Shown here: one piece after another, positions 41,094 to 53,659 of the stretch
Position numbering within the stretch: position 1 is the stretch's first letter
Layout of the letters: each line of letters starts with the position of its first letter
From: Aspergillus flavus
Taxonomy: Eukaryota; Ascomycota; Eurotiomycetes; Eurotiales; Aspergillaceae
Reading direction: 5' to 3'
DNA: 64,000 bases
Assembly: GCF_009017415.1 (NCBI RefSeq)
Contig: NC_092405.1
Location: 1,550,001-1,614,000, forward strand
The notes under the pieces: generated by a model
Databases searched by the model: none
The model's input: the letters and a program-made list of their open reading frames with translations, nothing else
What the model was told of the DNA's origin: nothing
Position numbers and translations under genes: made by a program

Positions 41094-41833
41094 CTTCGGC
41101 TGGAAGGTATGGACTTTGCTAGCTGAAACCTTCTGATTGAATGGTTGCTGTTTGATGGCTTTCAGTTCAGAAGGATTTACACATCTTTTATATTTGGTCA
41201 CTACAATAGCATCTTGTATCATACTGCTCTTGTTCGCCGAGGGAGCTGTATTCCGATAACCGCAGCTTCCGCTTTGTAAGCGGATGGCTTTCTGGCCGAC
41301 AAAACAGAGTGAAACTTAAGAGAAACCGTTGCACTATAGCCAACAAACCTAAATTAATGAGACATGCCTCAAGACTCATTGTCCGATGTGAGCCAATCTG
41401 CCTAAACCGGACTACCACAGCAATAGCCAGTGTTGCGGTGTTAACTGGTAATTGGAGCTCAAGCACCAGACAGTGCCCTGCCGAGCGAACAGTCTTATAC
41501 GAGTCATTCAGATCTACTCTTCCGATAAAAGTGCTAGCGCAGCGTCCCTAAATAGAAGCATGTACCTGGCTAAAACATGGGAATTCTCGCCCGCGTTGAT
41601 TCGGCGCTCACGGATCAAGCAGCTTGTCACGAGAGTTGTGGAAATTTCTATCATGCAGATGTACTCGACCATGGAGATAGAAATGCCTAACTCCGAAAAA
41701 CCCGATTACCTCATAGCTAACAGCATCGGCAGTTGAAGTAAATAGGAGGGTGGACGCAATACTGTATAAAACGTATAATAGAAATGCGTTTTATCTTCCT
41801 TCTCACGAACCCTTATGCAATTGGTAAAACACA
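41094..41833. promoter_or_regulatory. Bidirectional promoter, FMO / MFS exporter
   Basis: This 740-nt region separates two divergent cluster genes. It has a TATAAAA box for the exporter at 41765-41771 (about 63 nt before its ATG) and TATAAAAG on the minus strand at 41185-41192 for the monooxygenase. It also holds a perfect inverted repeat at 41268-41284. No coding sequence is seen. Confidence 0.6.
41268..41284. promoter_or_regulatory. Perfect inverted repeat TCCGCTT-N3-AAGCGGA
   Basis: Seven-base arms around a 3-nt spacer put CCG and CGG triplets in opposite orientation. Zn2Cys6 dimers bind paired CGG half-sites, so this is a candidate operator. It lies about 175 nt upstream of the FMO start. 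Confidence 0.4.
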
Positions 41834-43527
41834 ATGTCTTCTCTGCCTTCTCCTGTTACGGCCACAGATAAACCTCACAGGCTAGAGGCCTATGGGACTT
41901 CTTACGCCAGATCATTACTAGATCAAGCTGGAATAACGCAAGACGTTTTAGAATTTCGTTATAGGGGAAGTGGAACGTCACGGGATCCTTATGTTGTCGT
42001 CTTCATCGATAACGATCCGACCAATCCTCTGAACTTTCCACAGTGGAAGAAATGGACCATTACAATCCTTCAGGCTTTCGCGGTACTGGCTGTCGCATTT
42101 GCATCAACAGCATACACGTCCGGTGTGTCTGAAATCATGCAAGAATTCCAAGTTAGCAGAACAGTGGCTATCCTGGGTGTTACGATGTTTGTCTTCGGTT
42201 TTGCCTTCGGGTGAGTGCTTGGGTCGAACGCGTTTTTGGCTACTTCTTCTAACATCATGGCAGGCCACTTATCTGGGCTCCGCTATCAGAGCTATACGGA
42301 AGACAGATCGTGTTCTTTGTCACTTATATGGCATTGGCAGCCTTCAATGCGGGAACTGCAGGAGCACCGAACATCGCGGATTTGATCATCATGCGTGCTT
42401 TGGCTGGCACTTTTGGATCGTCGCCTCTCACTAATGCTGGAGGTGTCATTGCAGATATGTTTAGGGCTAAAGAACGGGGTATTGCTATGGCTATATTCGC
42501 TATGGCGCCTTTTCTAGGTCCATCAATCGGACCCATAATAGCAGGTTTCTTGAACCAATCTGCTGGATGGAGGTGGGTTGCTGGCCTGATGGCTTGTCTG
42601 ACGGGCACCCTATGGGTCATCATTTCTCTTTCTGTCCGCGAGACATACGCGCCAGTTATCTTACGTCGACGAGCCGAGAAACTTTCGAAGCTCACTGGTA
42701 ATATCTATATTTCTAACCTTGACATCGGGAAGCCTGAAAGGACACTGGGGACGGAGTTCAAAGTTGCTCTGTCTAGGCCATGGGCTCTCCTATTCAATGA
42801 ACCTATTGTCTTGTTTATGTCCCTGTATGTTGCCATTATTTATGGTACACTCTATATGATGTTTGCAGCTTTTCCTATTGTCTTCCAAACGCATAGAGGT
42901 TGGTCTCTGGGTATCGGAGGCCTCGCATTCCTCGGCATTGCCATCGGGGTGATGCTGGGAGTTTGTTACAGTATTTGGTATGCCAGACGATGCGCCAAGG
43001 TTTCAGACAGGACTGGGGGTAATCTGTCACCGGAAGCCCGGCTTCCCCCTGCTATACTTGGCTCCATCCTACTTCCAATTGGGCTGTTCTGGTTTGCATG
43101 GACAAACAGTACCAGCATTCACTGGGTTGTTTCGATCATTGGCTCGGGCTTTTTTGGCTGTGGGCAGGTCCTTGTCTTTCTCAGCACAATGAATTATCTT
43201 ATTGACTCGTGTAAGCTCCTCACTTTTCTCAATAAGACTAATAACTAATTTACTCTAGACGTCGTGTATGCTGCCAGCGTGTTAGCGGCTAACTCTATTT
43301 TACGTTCTGTCTTTGGCGCAGCATTCCCCTTGTTCACCACCAGTATGTATAACAACCTTGGGATCCACTGGGCAAGTTCGATACCGGCATTTCTTGCTTT
43401 TGCCTGTCTTCCATTCCCTATACTGTTTTACAGGTATGGCGAGACTATTAGAATGAAATGTAGATATTCAGCTAAAGCAGCACACGTCTTGGCTGGTATG
43501 GAAAGTAGAACCCGGGATGAAGAATAA
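41834..43527 (+). CDS. MFS exporter, DHA1 drug/polyamine type
   Basis: Exons are 41834-42210, 42264-43210 and 43259-43527, coding 530 aa. The hydrophilic N-terminus (about 75 residues) contains the [14 protein letters not shown] motif typical of fungal DHA1 transporters just before TM1. About twelve hydrophobic helices follow, with the motif-A-like loop [13 protein letters not shown] between TM2 and TM3 and GRVPERK-type positions replaced by [13 protein letters not shown]. Members export drugs, polyamines and fungal metabolites across the plasma membrane. The position, divergent from a monooxygenase, fits a cluster efflux or uptake pump, but direction and substrate are inference. Confidence 0.92.
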
Positions 43528-44867
<1,340 letters not shown>

Positions 44868-46496
44868 TTAGATTTCTAAAGCTTGGGCAATGCGCTGGAG
44901 ACCTTCTTGAAGTATAGGTGTGGGATGAGCGAATACCATCCGAAACCAGCCTGGTTCTTCGCTCGCGTACATGTATCCGGCACCTACGTAGACCTTTTTC
45001 TCCCGGAGTCGCGCCATTATCTCAGTATCATTAGCACCATTTTTGGTCACAGCGCCGAGGTTTATCCACACGAAGAAGGCAGCGTTGGACTCGTAGAATG
45101 GTATCCCGTACCTCCGTAGCAAACTTGTGACAAAGGAGTAGCTCTCGGCCAAACGATGCTGATTTGTCGCAATGTAACTACTTGTAAATTTATCATCTCG
45201 AAGGAGAGACGAAGCAATATTATCCGCCAAGCTGGATGGAAAGTTGTAGAGCCTGGAGAGAGACGGTCAGCTAGGACCCATGCAAACGAGAGCAAGGTCT
45301 TACGAAATGCCGTCGGCAGCTTCGAGAAGATGTGTATTTGATTGGCTAATAAGACACCCAATCCGTAATCCTGTCGATCCGAAATCCTAATTGTCATGAC
45401 TCTTAGCCACGTTGTCACAGTAAAGCGAAACGGAAGTCAAAGTACTTACTTTACTCAAGCCCCATACCACATGTGCCATACTAGGATCCATGAGGCTCTT
45501 GATATCCATAGAAAGGATAGATTTAAAGGGCACCGAGTCAGGAAGAGCCGGGTTTTCCCACACTGACAATGCGTATATCTCATCCGAGATAAGGTGTAGT
45601 TTATGTCTATTACAGAACACCATGTATTCAGCGAGAACATCTTCCGAATAGCATCTGCCTGTTGGACCAAAATGTGTCAGATGGATGTCAAAGGATTCTT
45701 TTCGTGATGACCAACCAAGAGGATTATGCGGTGAGCATAGCACAAGGGCTTTAATACGGATGCCATCCCTTTGTGCCTGATTATATGCCTGCTCGTATTG
45801 CCTCACTGCTTCATGGCTGAAAGGGTCAATAGCCCCAAACTTGACATCGTAAACCGCGACCCTGCCAGCAAATTCTCCAATAAGCGCTCCGCTTTATAGA
45901 TGGACAATGGAAGGATTTCCTACCCGGCTCTAAGTCCAAATGTCGACTTGAAGGCATTGAAGTACGGGCGTCCAAGTAAGATATAGTCCCCAGGATCGCA
46001 GAGAGCCCAGGCGCAGCATTCAATTGCATTGCTCACACCAGAGGTGACAGAGATATGGGAGGGAGATAACGGGGTCAAGGGCGAAAAGCGTTGGTTTAGG
46101 AAATGGCATAACGATTCTTTAAGGAGTCTTGAGCCGGAAAATCCATCACCGTAGGTCAGTATGTGAGAGGTGACCTGTGACTATCAATGAAGATTCTTAG
46201 CAACTGGATTTATTGGTTGTTCGGAGCAGTTTTGCGGAGAGTTATGTAGCCCACTCTGGATTCAATGAACTGCAGCATTTCTGAATGCATTAATGTCTGC
46301 AAAAAACCAGTTAATATTTAATGGGAGTCTTCTGGCGTCAAAGACATGAATACAGACGACCTACATTCTCAGCGAGTCCAATATTCACAACCCCCTCGGG
46401 GTTTGATACAGGATCCCAGGCATCACTGAGTATATCCAAGAAGACAGGCTTCTGCTGCGCTAATTCGCTACCGCGGAGGGAAAGGTTAGTCTTCAT
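44868..46496 (-). CDS. ACC-synthase-like class I PLP enzyme (aminotransferase / C-S lyase fold)
   Basis: Seven exons: 46496-46365, 46296-46255, 46174-45924, 45861-45716, 45658-45450, 45386-45304, 45252-44868 (415 aa). Motifs are IGLAEN near the N-terminus, typical of ACC synthases. LTYGDGFSGS, the PLP-binding SPHNPLGRCY (Asn) and SDEIYAL (Asp) follow. The Schiff-base lysine is in GLSK|DFGSTGLRIG across intron 5. A C-terminal arginine in GWFRMVF would hold the substrate carboxylate. Fungal members of this group include aminotransferases and carbon-sulfur lyases of metabolite clusters (GliI-like), as well as true ACC synthases, and sequence alone does not separate them. It is divergent from the molybdoenzyme gene across 836 nt. 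Confidence 0.87.
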
Positions 46497-47332
46497 TTGA
46501 ACGAATTAACTACTGTTGTTAGGGCTAGAAAATCGTGTGAGTAAAGACGAAAGGGTGCGATAGAGAGGAGTATTTGCGTGGGTACTCTCGAAAGCCAAGT
46601 GAAAGATAGACATCTAAGAATGTTTATACATGGAACCTTGGCAAATTATTGAGCATCCAACAATTGGAAATAGGTTCCAGAGCTCATAGAAGATTCATTA
46701 GTAGCGAGGATATGATTTGACCCACTCATGATAACTTCCGTTCTTGGCCACCGAAAAACATGGCGCCCCAGCGCCACATCTCCTCCAATCCATCGGAGCG
46801 CCAGGCGCTTTGCTAGCGGCGACTGGACATTGTTATTCAATTTAAGTTGTTTCGCCTACCAAACTGTTTGAGGAGCTTCGGAGGTAGACCTCAATTCATT
46901 GCGGCCTGTCAATCTTGCACGAAAACCCAAAGTGTTGGCTGTGGAATCTACTGAGACATTTAATCTTCTATTGAGATTTAAATGAAAACCGGTTACCAAA
47001 ACGTCCGGTGCCTCTTAAGTATATACAGGAATCGCAGGACTCAGAAAAGCAGATTTCGCAGCACTAGCCGAGACCGCATTGGCCTTCCGCAGGAAGTCGG
47101 CTACTAGTAATAAATTCCATCAAATCAAATCACAACGTTCCGTGGGTCCATTTAACACCTTTCAAGATGGTGTGATCGGATGAAAGGTTGGAATTAATAG
47201 TGTATCTCTTCATAACTGCCATCCTAATGTGAGGCGCATTATTTTTGTTCACTCTGCTGCTGGAAACTATAGCATTCTATTCGGTTTTCAAAACTCAAGT
47301 TATCTTTAACTCCTTGTATCGCCGTTATATCG
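46497..47332. promoter_or_regulatory. Bidirectional promoter, PLP enzyme / molybdoenzyme
   Basis: 836 nt with no coding sequence. Two adjacent GCGCC-containing inverted repeats occur at 46761-46776 and 46797-46809. A TATAAACA-like element on the minus strand lies at 46621-46628, about 125 nt upstream of the PLP-enzyme start. Confidence 0.55.
46761..46809. promoter_or_regulatory. Twin GCGCC inverted repeats
   Basis: TGGCGC-CCCA-GCGCCA at 46761-46776 and AGCGCC-A-GGCGCT at 46797-46809 are each perfect palindromes sharing the GCGCC core, 20 nt apart. They lie about 270-310 nt upstream of the PLP-enzyme start. This is a candidate binding site for a dimeric regulator. Confidence 0.4.
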
Positions 47333-48436
47333 ATGGATCTTAGATTAGATGAAGATCTCAGTCTTTACTCAAAATATGTGACGTTCTATATACCGGGTGA
47401 TTTTGAAGGAGGACTGGAACGAAACGCATTGATCAAAATTGATCCGACCGGGTTTTTCATTCGACAACCTCCCGAGCCTCATAACCTCAATGAAACCCAG
47501 ACTCCTGAAGCCTCCCTCTTCCAAACAATACATATGGGTGCCGCTGTGGTTGATCCTATCAAGTGGAGGCTCATTGTCGATGGCCTGGTGGAGAGACCTA
47601 TTTCAATAAGTCTTGAGCAACTGAAACAAATGCCTCAAACTCATGTCACCTCTTTCCATGAATGCTATGGGAGTCCATTGGCAGCTCCGACGAAGAACGT
47701 ATGGAGAATAGGATGTGTTTCTTGGACAGGTGTGCCGCTGAGATGTTTACTTGCCCTTACACGGCCGGACCTCTCTATCGGGACATATGTCTGGTCCGAT
47801 GGACTGGACTCGGGAACTTTCGCCGGTGTCCAGAGTGATCGGTACCAAAAGGATCTGCCTATCGAGAAGGCACTTTCATCTGAGGTTCTGGTTGCTTATG
47901 AGATGAATGGCAAACCATTGGGAAAAGAACGAGGGGGTCCAGTACGACTAGTAGTACCTGGATGGTTTGGGACAAACTCCACTAAATGGCTTTGCCGTCT
48001 TTCCGTGCAGGACAGAAGATCTCCTAGTCCATTCACAACTGTATTTTATAATGAAACTGACCCTACTGACATGACAGGAAAGAAGATTCGACCTGTTTGG
48101 GGAGTGGAGCCCAACTCGATTGTCGTTCGTCCTCGGCCAGATGAATTTTATGAAAGACCAGGAAACATTGAGGTCTGGGGTCGAGCGTGGGGATCAGAGG
48201 AGATTATACGTGTGGAAGTTTGCATTGGTCATGGAAAGACTTGGACAGAGGCCTATGTAGAACCTCGGAAGCGGTTTGAATGGCAACTCTTCCGTCTCAC
48301 CATCCTCTTTCCTGACGTTGGAACATATATAATTAGCGCACGAGCAACAGATCGACGTGGGGTTCAGCAACCACTGACAATGCGACGGAACCATGTTCCG
48401 TCCGTGCGGATACATGTAGGCAGAAGTATTCATTGA
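47333..48436 (+). CDS. Sulfite-oxidase-like molybdopterin oxidoreductase without heme domain
   Basis: One exon codes 367 aa. An oxidoreductase molybdopterin-binding domain covers roughly residues 60-240. The expected Mo-ligand cysteine is C111 in FHECYGSPL, in the place of the CAGNRR motif of sulfite oxidases. WTGVPLRCLL and GKERGGPVRLVVPGWFG are also conserved blocks. A Mo-co dimerisation domain follows (about 255-365, with NSIVVRPRPDE and VRIHVG). There is no cytochrome b5 domain, no FAD domain and no signal peptide, so electrons must go to another partner. Animal and plant sulfite oxidases oxidise sulfite to sulfate, but the HECYGSP variant may have another substrate. It is intronless, unlike its neighbours. 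Confidence 0.88.
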   Translation: MDLRLDEDLSLYSKYVTFYIPGDFEGGLERNALIKIDPTGFFIRQPPEPHNLNETQTPEASLFQTIHMGAAVVDPIKWRLIVDGLVERPISISLEQLKQMPQTHVTSFHECYGSPLAAPTKNVWRIGCVSWTGVPLRCLLALTRPDLSIGTYVWSDGLDSGTFAGVQSDRYQKDLPIEKALSSEVLVAYEMNGKPLGKERGGPVRLVVPGWFGTNSTKWLCRLSVQDRRSPSPFTTVFYNETDPTDMTGKKIRPVWGVEPNSIVVRPRPDEFYERPGNIEVWGRAWGSEEIIRVEVCIGHGKTWTEAYVEPRKRFEWQLFRLTILFPDVGTYIISARATDRRGVQQPLTMRRNHVPSVRIHVGRSIH

Positions 48437-49655
48437 ATGGTGATCGGACAGCCTTGATTCTCTAGCATTCCATGCCTGTCTAGCCTTCCTCCAAAGCCTC
48501 AGAGTCTGCCTGTAGATCTTGAAGCCCCATCCCGTCACGTGCTTGTAGGTTTCGATATATGTTCTTTCTAGGTCTGTGCATGCCATAAATATCAATTCAT
48601 GATCTGAACCTGCAAGGCACTCATTGTCTACCGGTCAACTATGCAGTGGCACGCGTATTGGAATAGTTATAGCCAGACCAACAATCGAGATATCTGGAGT
48701 GCACTTTGGCTGACTGAGGTGGCAAACACACATATCAGAATAGCCCTCCTGAATGCAGTATACACCAAAGGATTGCAGGTGGCCGGCATCGACCCCACAA
48801 GAATATGATATGTCATCGGATTTCGATATGCTCAGTCTCCGAGAAAGCTCAGAACAACACTAAGCGGTTAGAGGAACTAGGAGACAGCACGAAAATAGTG
48901 AAACCAACATTTGGATTTAGTGTGTATAGGCCAAGATTGAGATCAAACTAGAGCTACCGTCGAATCACAGTTGCTGGTTTGCCGCGAAGTCTTGACTACT
49001 TTAAAAACCCCTTAAGCCGCTGTATGTTTTACGTTTTATATACTTTCTAATCAATAGACTTTTCATAACAATCGATACAAACGCAGGCCATCATAACTGG
49101 CCAAAACTATGTCTTAAGGAATAATTACGGAAATAAGCGCATAGGATAGAATTAAAGATCTAATAGCGTAGGGTAATAAGATGATATAGTCCTTGCTTCT
49201 GTAATTGGTATCTAATATTTTAATAGAGCAGATGGAAGTTTGAAGTACCGGCTAAAGGAATTTGGCAGGAGGGGGGGTATTTTCCGTTGATCAACGTGTT
49301 GCCTTGATTCTCTTGCTATAGCTTAATGTTACATGTTTCTATTTAAATATATCGTGACGGATAAAAACAGCTTATACAAAAACATTGTTAAGGATTACTT
49401 GGATAACAAATTCTAGGTAGGTGGTTCTTTGAGAATCTCTTACATCATCTACTCCAAGCTATGCTAATCGTCCATCGGAATTAGTCCAGCCCCAGGCCTC
49501 TCGAAGCTGTACCTGTGCCTTGGTAGTTGATAAGGCGTGGGTCTCTTCAGTCGTGGTCAAGATGCCGAGTAGCGCTTCTTGCTCTAAACGATCTGTTATT
49601 CGATCCCCACCTGTTTTCCAATATTAGTATGGAGTTATGCATTCAAGTTCTCTCA
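48437..49655. other. AT-rich convergent spacer
   Basis: 1.2 kb between convergent stops, AT-rich from about 49000 to 49450, with no gene, repeat or transposon that I can recognise. Confidence 0.5.
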
Positions 49656-51057
49656 TCAAACAGGTGGCCTACACATGGAAACTCCCATGCATGCTGTAAT
49701 AAGGGCAGGTGCTGCCTTATTGGACTGAGCAACACCACACAGTACGAACATGCTTTCTTTAATTTCAGCCTGAGAGTGTGAGTGAGAACGGCAAATTCTT
49801 TTAGAAGTGATATATTTCATACCTCTCTTCGTCCGACTGCTGCTCGCCTACCAGGCCCTAGACGGGGAACTCTGGGATCGAATGCAAGAAGTAGAATCCT
49901 CGCAAGGTGCCAGTGTTGAATGGCAGTCACTATGAGTGTAAGGCGTATTAGCCACTGGCTGTCCGCAAGCTAAAAGGCCTTTGAACTTATACCGATGCAA
50001 TCATCTAAGAACCACAGCTCTGGAAACACTTCGCCCTTCGACCTATCCGGCTGTCGAAGATAAATCGGATTGAATGTCGGCGGTACCATTCGGTCCCACC
50101 CTTGATTATAATCCCAGAGCTTTTCATACTCCTTCATCGTATGGCTCCTCTCATCGTAACAGTACGTCAGCGTGTGGGCACAGTGCAGAATGACTCGATT
50201 GGCCCACGTGGGGTCTTCTGCTTGGTCGAGTAATCTATAAGTTGAGTGATCACAGCAACTGAGGTCAAATTGGAAGATACGCTGTTTGATGAACGAGGTG
50301 TGAAATTCCTGGCGTATGCCTACCCAGAACGCAGCCAGTCGGAGGCCACCGTCCCTCACTGCGACTGTGCCCTGAGCGTCCAGGAATACTTGCACCCCTC
50401 GCAAGTAAGTTTCATCGTCGACTCCTACAAGGGGCGCTGAAGCCCACCAAGTTAGCCGTCACAGCCGTCACAGCCGTCACGTAGCAACGTGTCAACAGTA
50501 ACGGAACATACAATCTACCTCTTCATAGAAGCGCAGAATTACCGCCGCCGCCAACAGATTCTCATCTGCCACCTCGGCAGGATTCCCAGACAAACTCATG
50601 AGCTGGGATATACACGAACTTTGGTACTCTAACGCAGCATCATCCCCAAGAAATGGTAATTTCTTTCCCAAGCACAATACCTCATTGGTCCGTAGGTACT
50701 GGCTCCGGCTGAGGTGTCTTGCGGAAGCGGAAAGTATCGCATATAGGAGCGCAGGACAATTCGCTGCCCGTTGAGGAACAACCTTAGCAAAGTGCCTGGA
50801 GGGATCGCATGTATCAAACTAGGGGATATCGTCAGTCTCGTTATAGGGAACAGTGACTGGTTCGTTTGCCTATAAGCACCTACCCATTGTGCAAGCTCGT
50901 CTACGAAATAGCGCATCAAACATGCTTCCTGAACGTCTTTCTGTGACCATAGGGACTGAGGCAGATCATGCCCTCGAACTGTCACCAGACTGTCTTGTGT
51001 AGGTTTTGGCTTTGGTAAGCGTTGTTGGGCCATCATGGTTGATTGAGATGACTTCAT
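49656..51057 (-). CDS. Fungal_trans_2-domain regulator lacking a visible zinc cluster
   Basis: Exons are 51057-50884, 50818-50512, 50436-49993, 49929-49823 and 49769-49656 (381 aa from the first ATG). The frame is open upstream to an acceptor-like site at about 51128, so another 5' exon is possible. The protein is the all-helical fungal-specific regulator domain: CPALLYAILSASARHLSR, AAVILRFYEEVD, LWFLDDCIVTAIQHWHLARI and a terminal LITACMGVSMC, as in ARCA-like regulators. No Cys-rich DNA-binding domain can be found in the ~400 nt upstream. It therefore looks like a regulator that has lost, or never had, its zinc cluster. It borders the FMO/MFS/PLP/molybdoenzyme block and may control it. Confidence 0.72.
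50454..50480. repeat. Three tandem AGCCGTCAC units in an intron
   Basis: A perfect 9-nt unit repeated three times, wholly inside intron 2 of the Fungal_trans_2 gene (50437-50511). Confidence 0.85.
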
Positions 51058-51436
51058 TTCCTCAGCAAGAGCAGTCGAATTGAAACTCCGATTTGTTGGT
51101 TCCGCCCACAACCCCGCATTTTCTGACGGGCGTCGATCCTAGTGTGTTAGGAACCTCTGGTTGGACCATCTTCTAATCGATTGCTGTCGGAAAGATGCAC
51201 TGATAACTTGAGCTTTTATGTGAACCTCAACCCTCTGATGGTGGGAGTTAAAAGATGGGTTGATTATAGAACATTCGGAGTCGCCTTCCGAGGGTCGGGA
51301 TGGGCCTACGACTTGCTATGGCTATACATAAGGCTCATTGATTCGGGCCCGCGATATCTGCAACCTCATCTTTTCACACAATAGTAGGCCTGTATTGAAA
51401 GCCTTATGATTCTTTGCTCTTCGGTGTTCTCCTATC
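51058..51436. other. Divergent promoter region
   Basis: 379 nt between the regulator and P5C dehydrogenase starts. It may include an unrecognised 5' exon of the minus-strand regulator, but I found no zinc-cluster codons in it. Confidence 0.45.
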
Positions 51437-53264
51437 ATGATGCGGCCCCTTACCCTAACTCGTGCGGCTGGCCTCAACCGACTTAGAAGCCGCTTTGTCA
51501 ATTCAAGTGTGCGTAGATACATGACCATCTTACATCCCCCAAAATTCGAAAATGAAAAATTAGTGAGCTAAAAGCTGGTGACCTTACGGACGCCCTATAC
51601 GAACCATTCCCTTAGCTCAGCTACGCCAAAGGATCCCCGGAGAGAACTGAGTTGTCCGAGACGATTCAGAAGATGAAGAATGAATTCCCTTCCACAATCC
51701 CAATCAAAGTAAAAGGAGCAGAAGTATGGAACCTGCCGACGGTGGCCGTTTCTCTAGGCTTATCTGTGTATGCATATAGCTTGAAACGAAGCAATCCCGC
51801 TCCCAAGTGAACCCTTATCGGCACAAAGATATCGTGGCTAACTATGCACTGGCTACACCTGATCAAGTAAATATAGCCGTCGACGCGGCTCTCAAGGCCA
51901 AACCTTCTTGGGAAGCCACTCCATTTGAAGACCGTGCAGCTATTTTTCTGCGTGCTTGTGAGCTCATTACTGGCAAGTATCGCTCTGAGATGGTCGCTGC
52001 GACGATGCTTGGTCAAGGCAAAAACATCTGGCAGGCAGAGATTGATGCCCCAGCGGAGACCGTTGACTTCTTCCGCTACCACGTTCAAGAGGCATGGGCT
52101 CTTTACTCTCAACAACCTAAAGTTCATCCCGACGGAAACTGGAACAAACTTGAATACCGCCCACTTGAAGGATTTGCGTATGCGATTGCCCCTTTCAATT
52201 TTACAGCACTTGGAGCTACCCTTGTTGGCCCGGCCGCATTGCTTGGAAACGTGGTCATCTGGAAGCCGCCAGATTCGGCCCTTCACGCTAGTTGGCTTCT
52301 CCACAAGATTCTGCTGGAAGCTGGCCTTCCTAAGGGTGTTATTCAATTCCTACCCGGCGATGCCGAGGAAGTAACCAACACCATCCTTAAAAGACCCGAA
52401 TTCAGTGCCCTGACGTTTATTGGATCTACTGCTACTCTCAAGGGTATTCAAAAGAAGATTGGAGATGGTATTGGACAAGGTATCTACAACTCCTACCCTC
52501 GTGTTGTGGGTGAGACTGGTGGGAAGAACTGGGGGGTGGTCCATTCATCTGCGGACGTGAGGAGTGCTGCTCTGAACACTATTCGCGCTGCCTTCGAGTA
52601 CCAGGGCCAAAAGTGCTCTGCCAACTCCCGTGTCTATGTTGCTGAGTCAGTTTGGCCTGAGTTCCAACAACACCTAAAAGAGGAAACAGAGGCATTGAAG
52701 GTTGGAGACGTCGAAGATTATGACAACTTTGTTACCCCCGTTATTCATGAGCGCTCGTTCGACAAGCTGAATGACTTCATCGAGGCTGCGAGAACTGATT
52801 CGGAGCTTGAGCTTATTACTGGTGGTAAGGCATCCAAGGTAAAAGGGTACTATGTGCACCCCACCATCTATAAGACCTCCAATCCGCGTCACGATATTAT
52901 GAAACGGGAGCTGTTCGGACCGATTCTGGGTGTCTATGTTTACCCCGATGCTGAGTGGGAGGAAACCCTGAAGTTGATTGATACAACCTCTAGATATGGC
53001 CTTACTGGCAGTATCTATGCGAGGGATCCGTACGCCAGTCGTCAGGCTCAGACTGCCTTGAAGCATGCTGCTGGTATGCTCTACCTGAACACTAAATGCA
53101 CCGGCTCTACGGTCTCTCAGCAGCCATTTGGCGGTAGCCGAGATTCTGGTACTAATGATAAGACTGGCACTATGGCTCATTTGCAAAGGTTTGTTAGCAC
53201 ACGAACGATCAAGGAGGAATTTGTGCCGTTAGTGAAGGTGGAATATCCTTCCAATGAGGTCTAG
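51437..53264 (+). CDS. prnC: Delta-1-pyrroline-5-carboxylate dehydrogenase, mitochondrial
   Basis: Exons are 51437-51562, 51616-51723 and 51780-53264 (572 aa; a second in-frame ATG is the next codon). The first ~30 residues (MMRPLTLTRAAGLNRLRSRF...) are basic and hydroxylated without acids, a mitochondrial presequence. YAKGSPERTEL, PYRHKDIVANYALATPDQV, GQGKNIWQAEIDAPAE and the aldehyde dehydrogenase core follow. Catalytic Glu is in VGETGGKNWG (E323) and the nucleophile in GQKCSANSR (C357), 34 residues apart as in the superfamily. The enzyme turns P5C/glutamate semialdehyde into glutamate with NAD+, the second step of proline use and also part of arginine use. The ProDH remnant lies just downstream. 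The symbol follows the Aspergillus prn cluster. Confidence 0.95.
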
Positions 53265-53659
53265 ATTGGAGCGTTGGTAAAGGAACCGAGAGATTCAGAT
53301 TCAGTCAGTAGTACAGGAAGAGAATCTTAATTCCAAGCACTAGCAAGTATACATATCTCTATTTAAGATTGGGTTAGTTGTACCACGTATTACAGGACTC
53401 TAGCAGATTCTATGTTTCCGAATGATAAAGGAAATCATTCGGTCCTCTATGGATGCGTTGGCCCACGCTCTCGGGACAGTGTTCTGACTGGGCTTGGGCA
53501 TTATATTATATGTAAGAGCAAGCCCAAAGGCATACCGACACTGGTGCTTAGGCCTCTCATATTTGGTTCGAAACAAACCAGAGATTTTGTTCATTGCATC
53601 TTCCTTCAGTTCCGAATCACTATGCTTCCCCGGACAAGATCTGCGTCGCAACCGTACAA
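53265..53659. other. P5CDH 3' region
   Basis: 395 nt with several short frames. It may hold further decayed proline oxidase sequence, but I cannot align any of it by eye. Confidence 0.4.

Noticed and set aside
41094..41222. N-terminal extension of the FMO starting at ATG 41222
   Set aside because: A TATAAAAG box lies downstream of that ATG, and the Rossmann motif is already close to the start when ATG 41093 is used.
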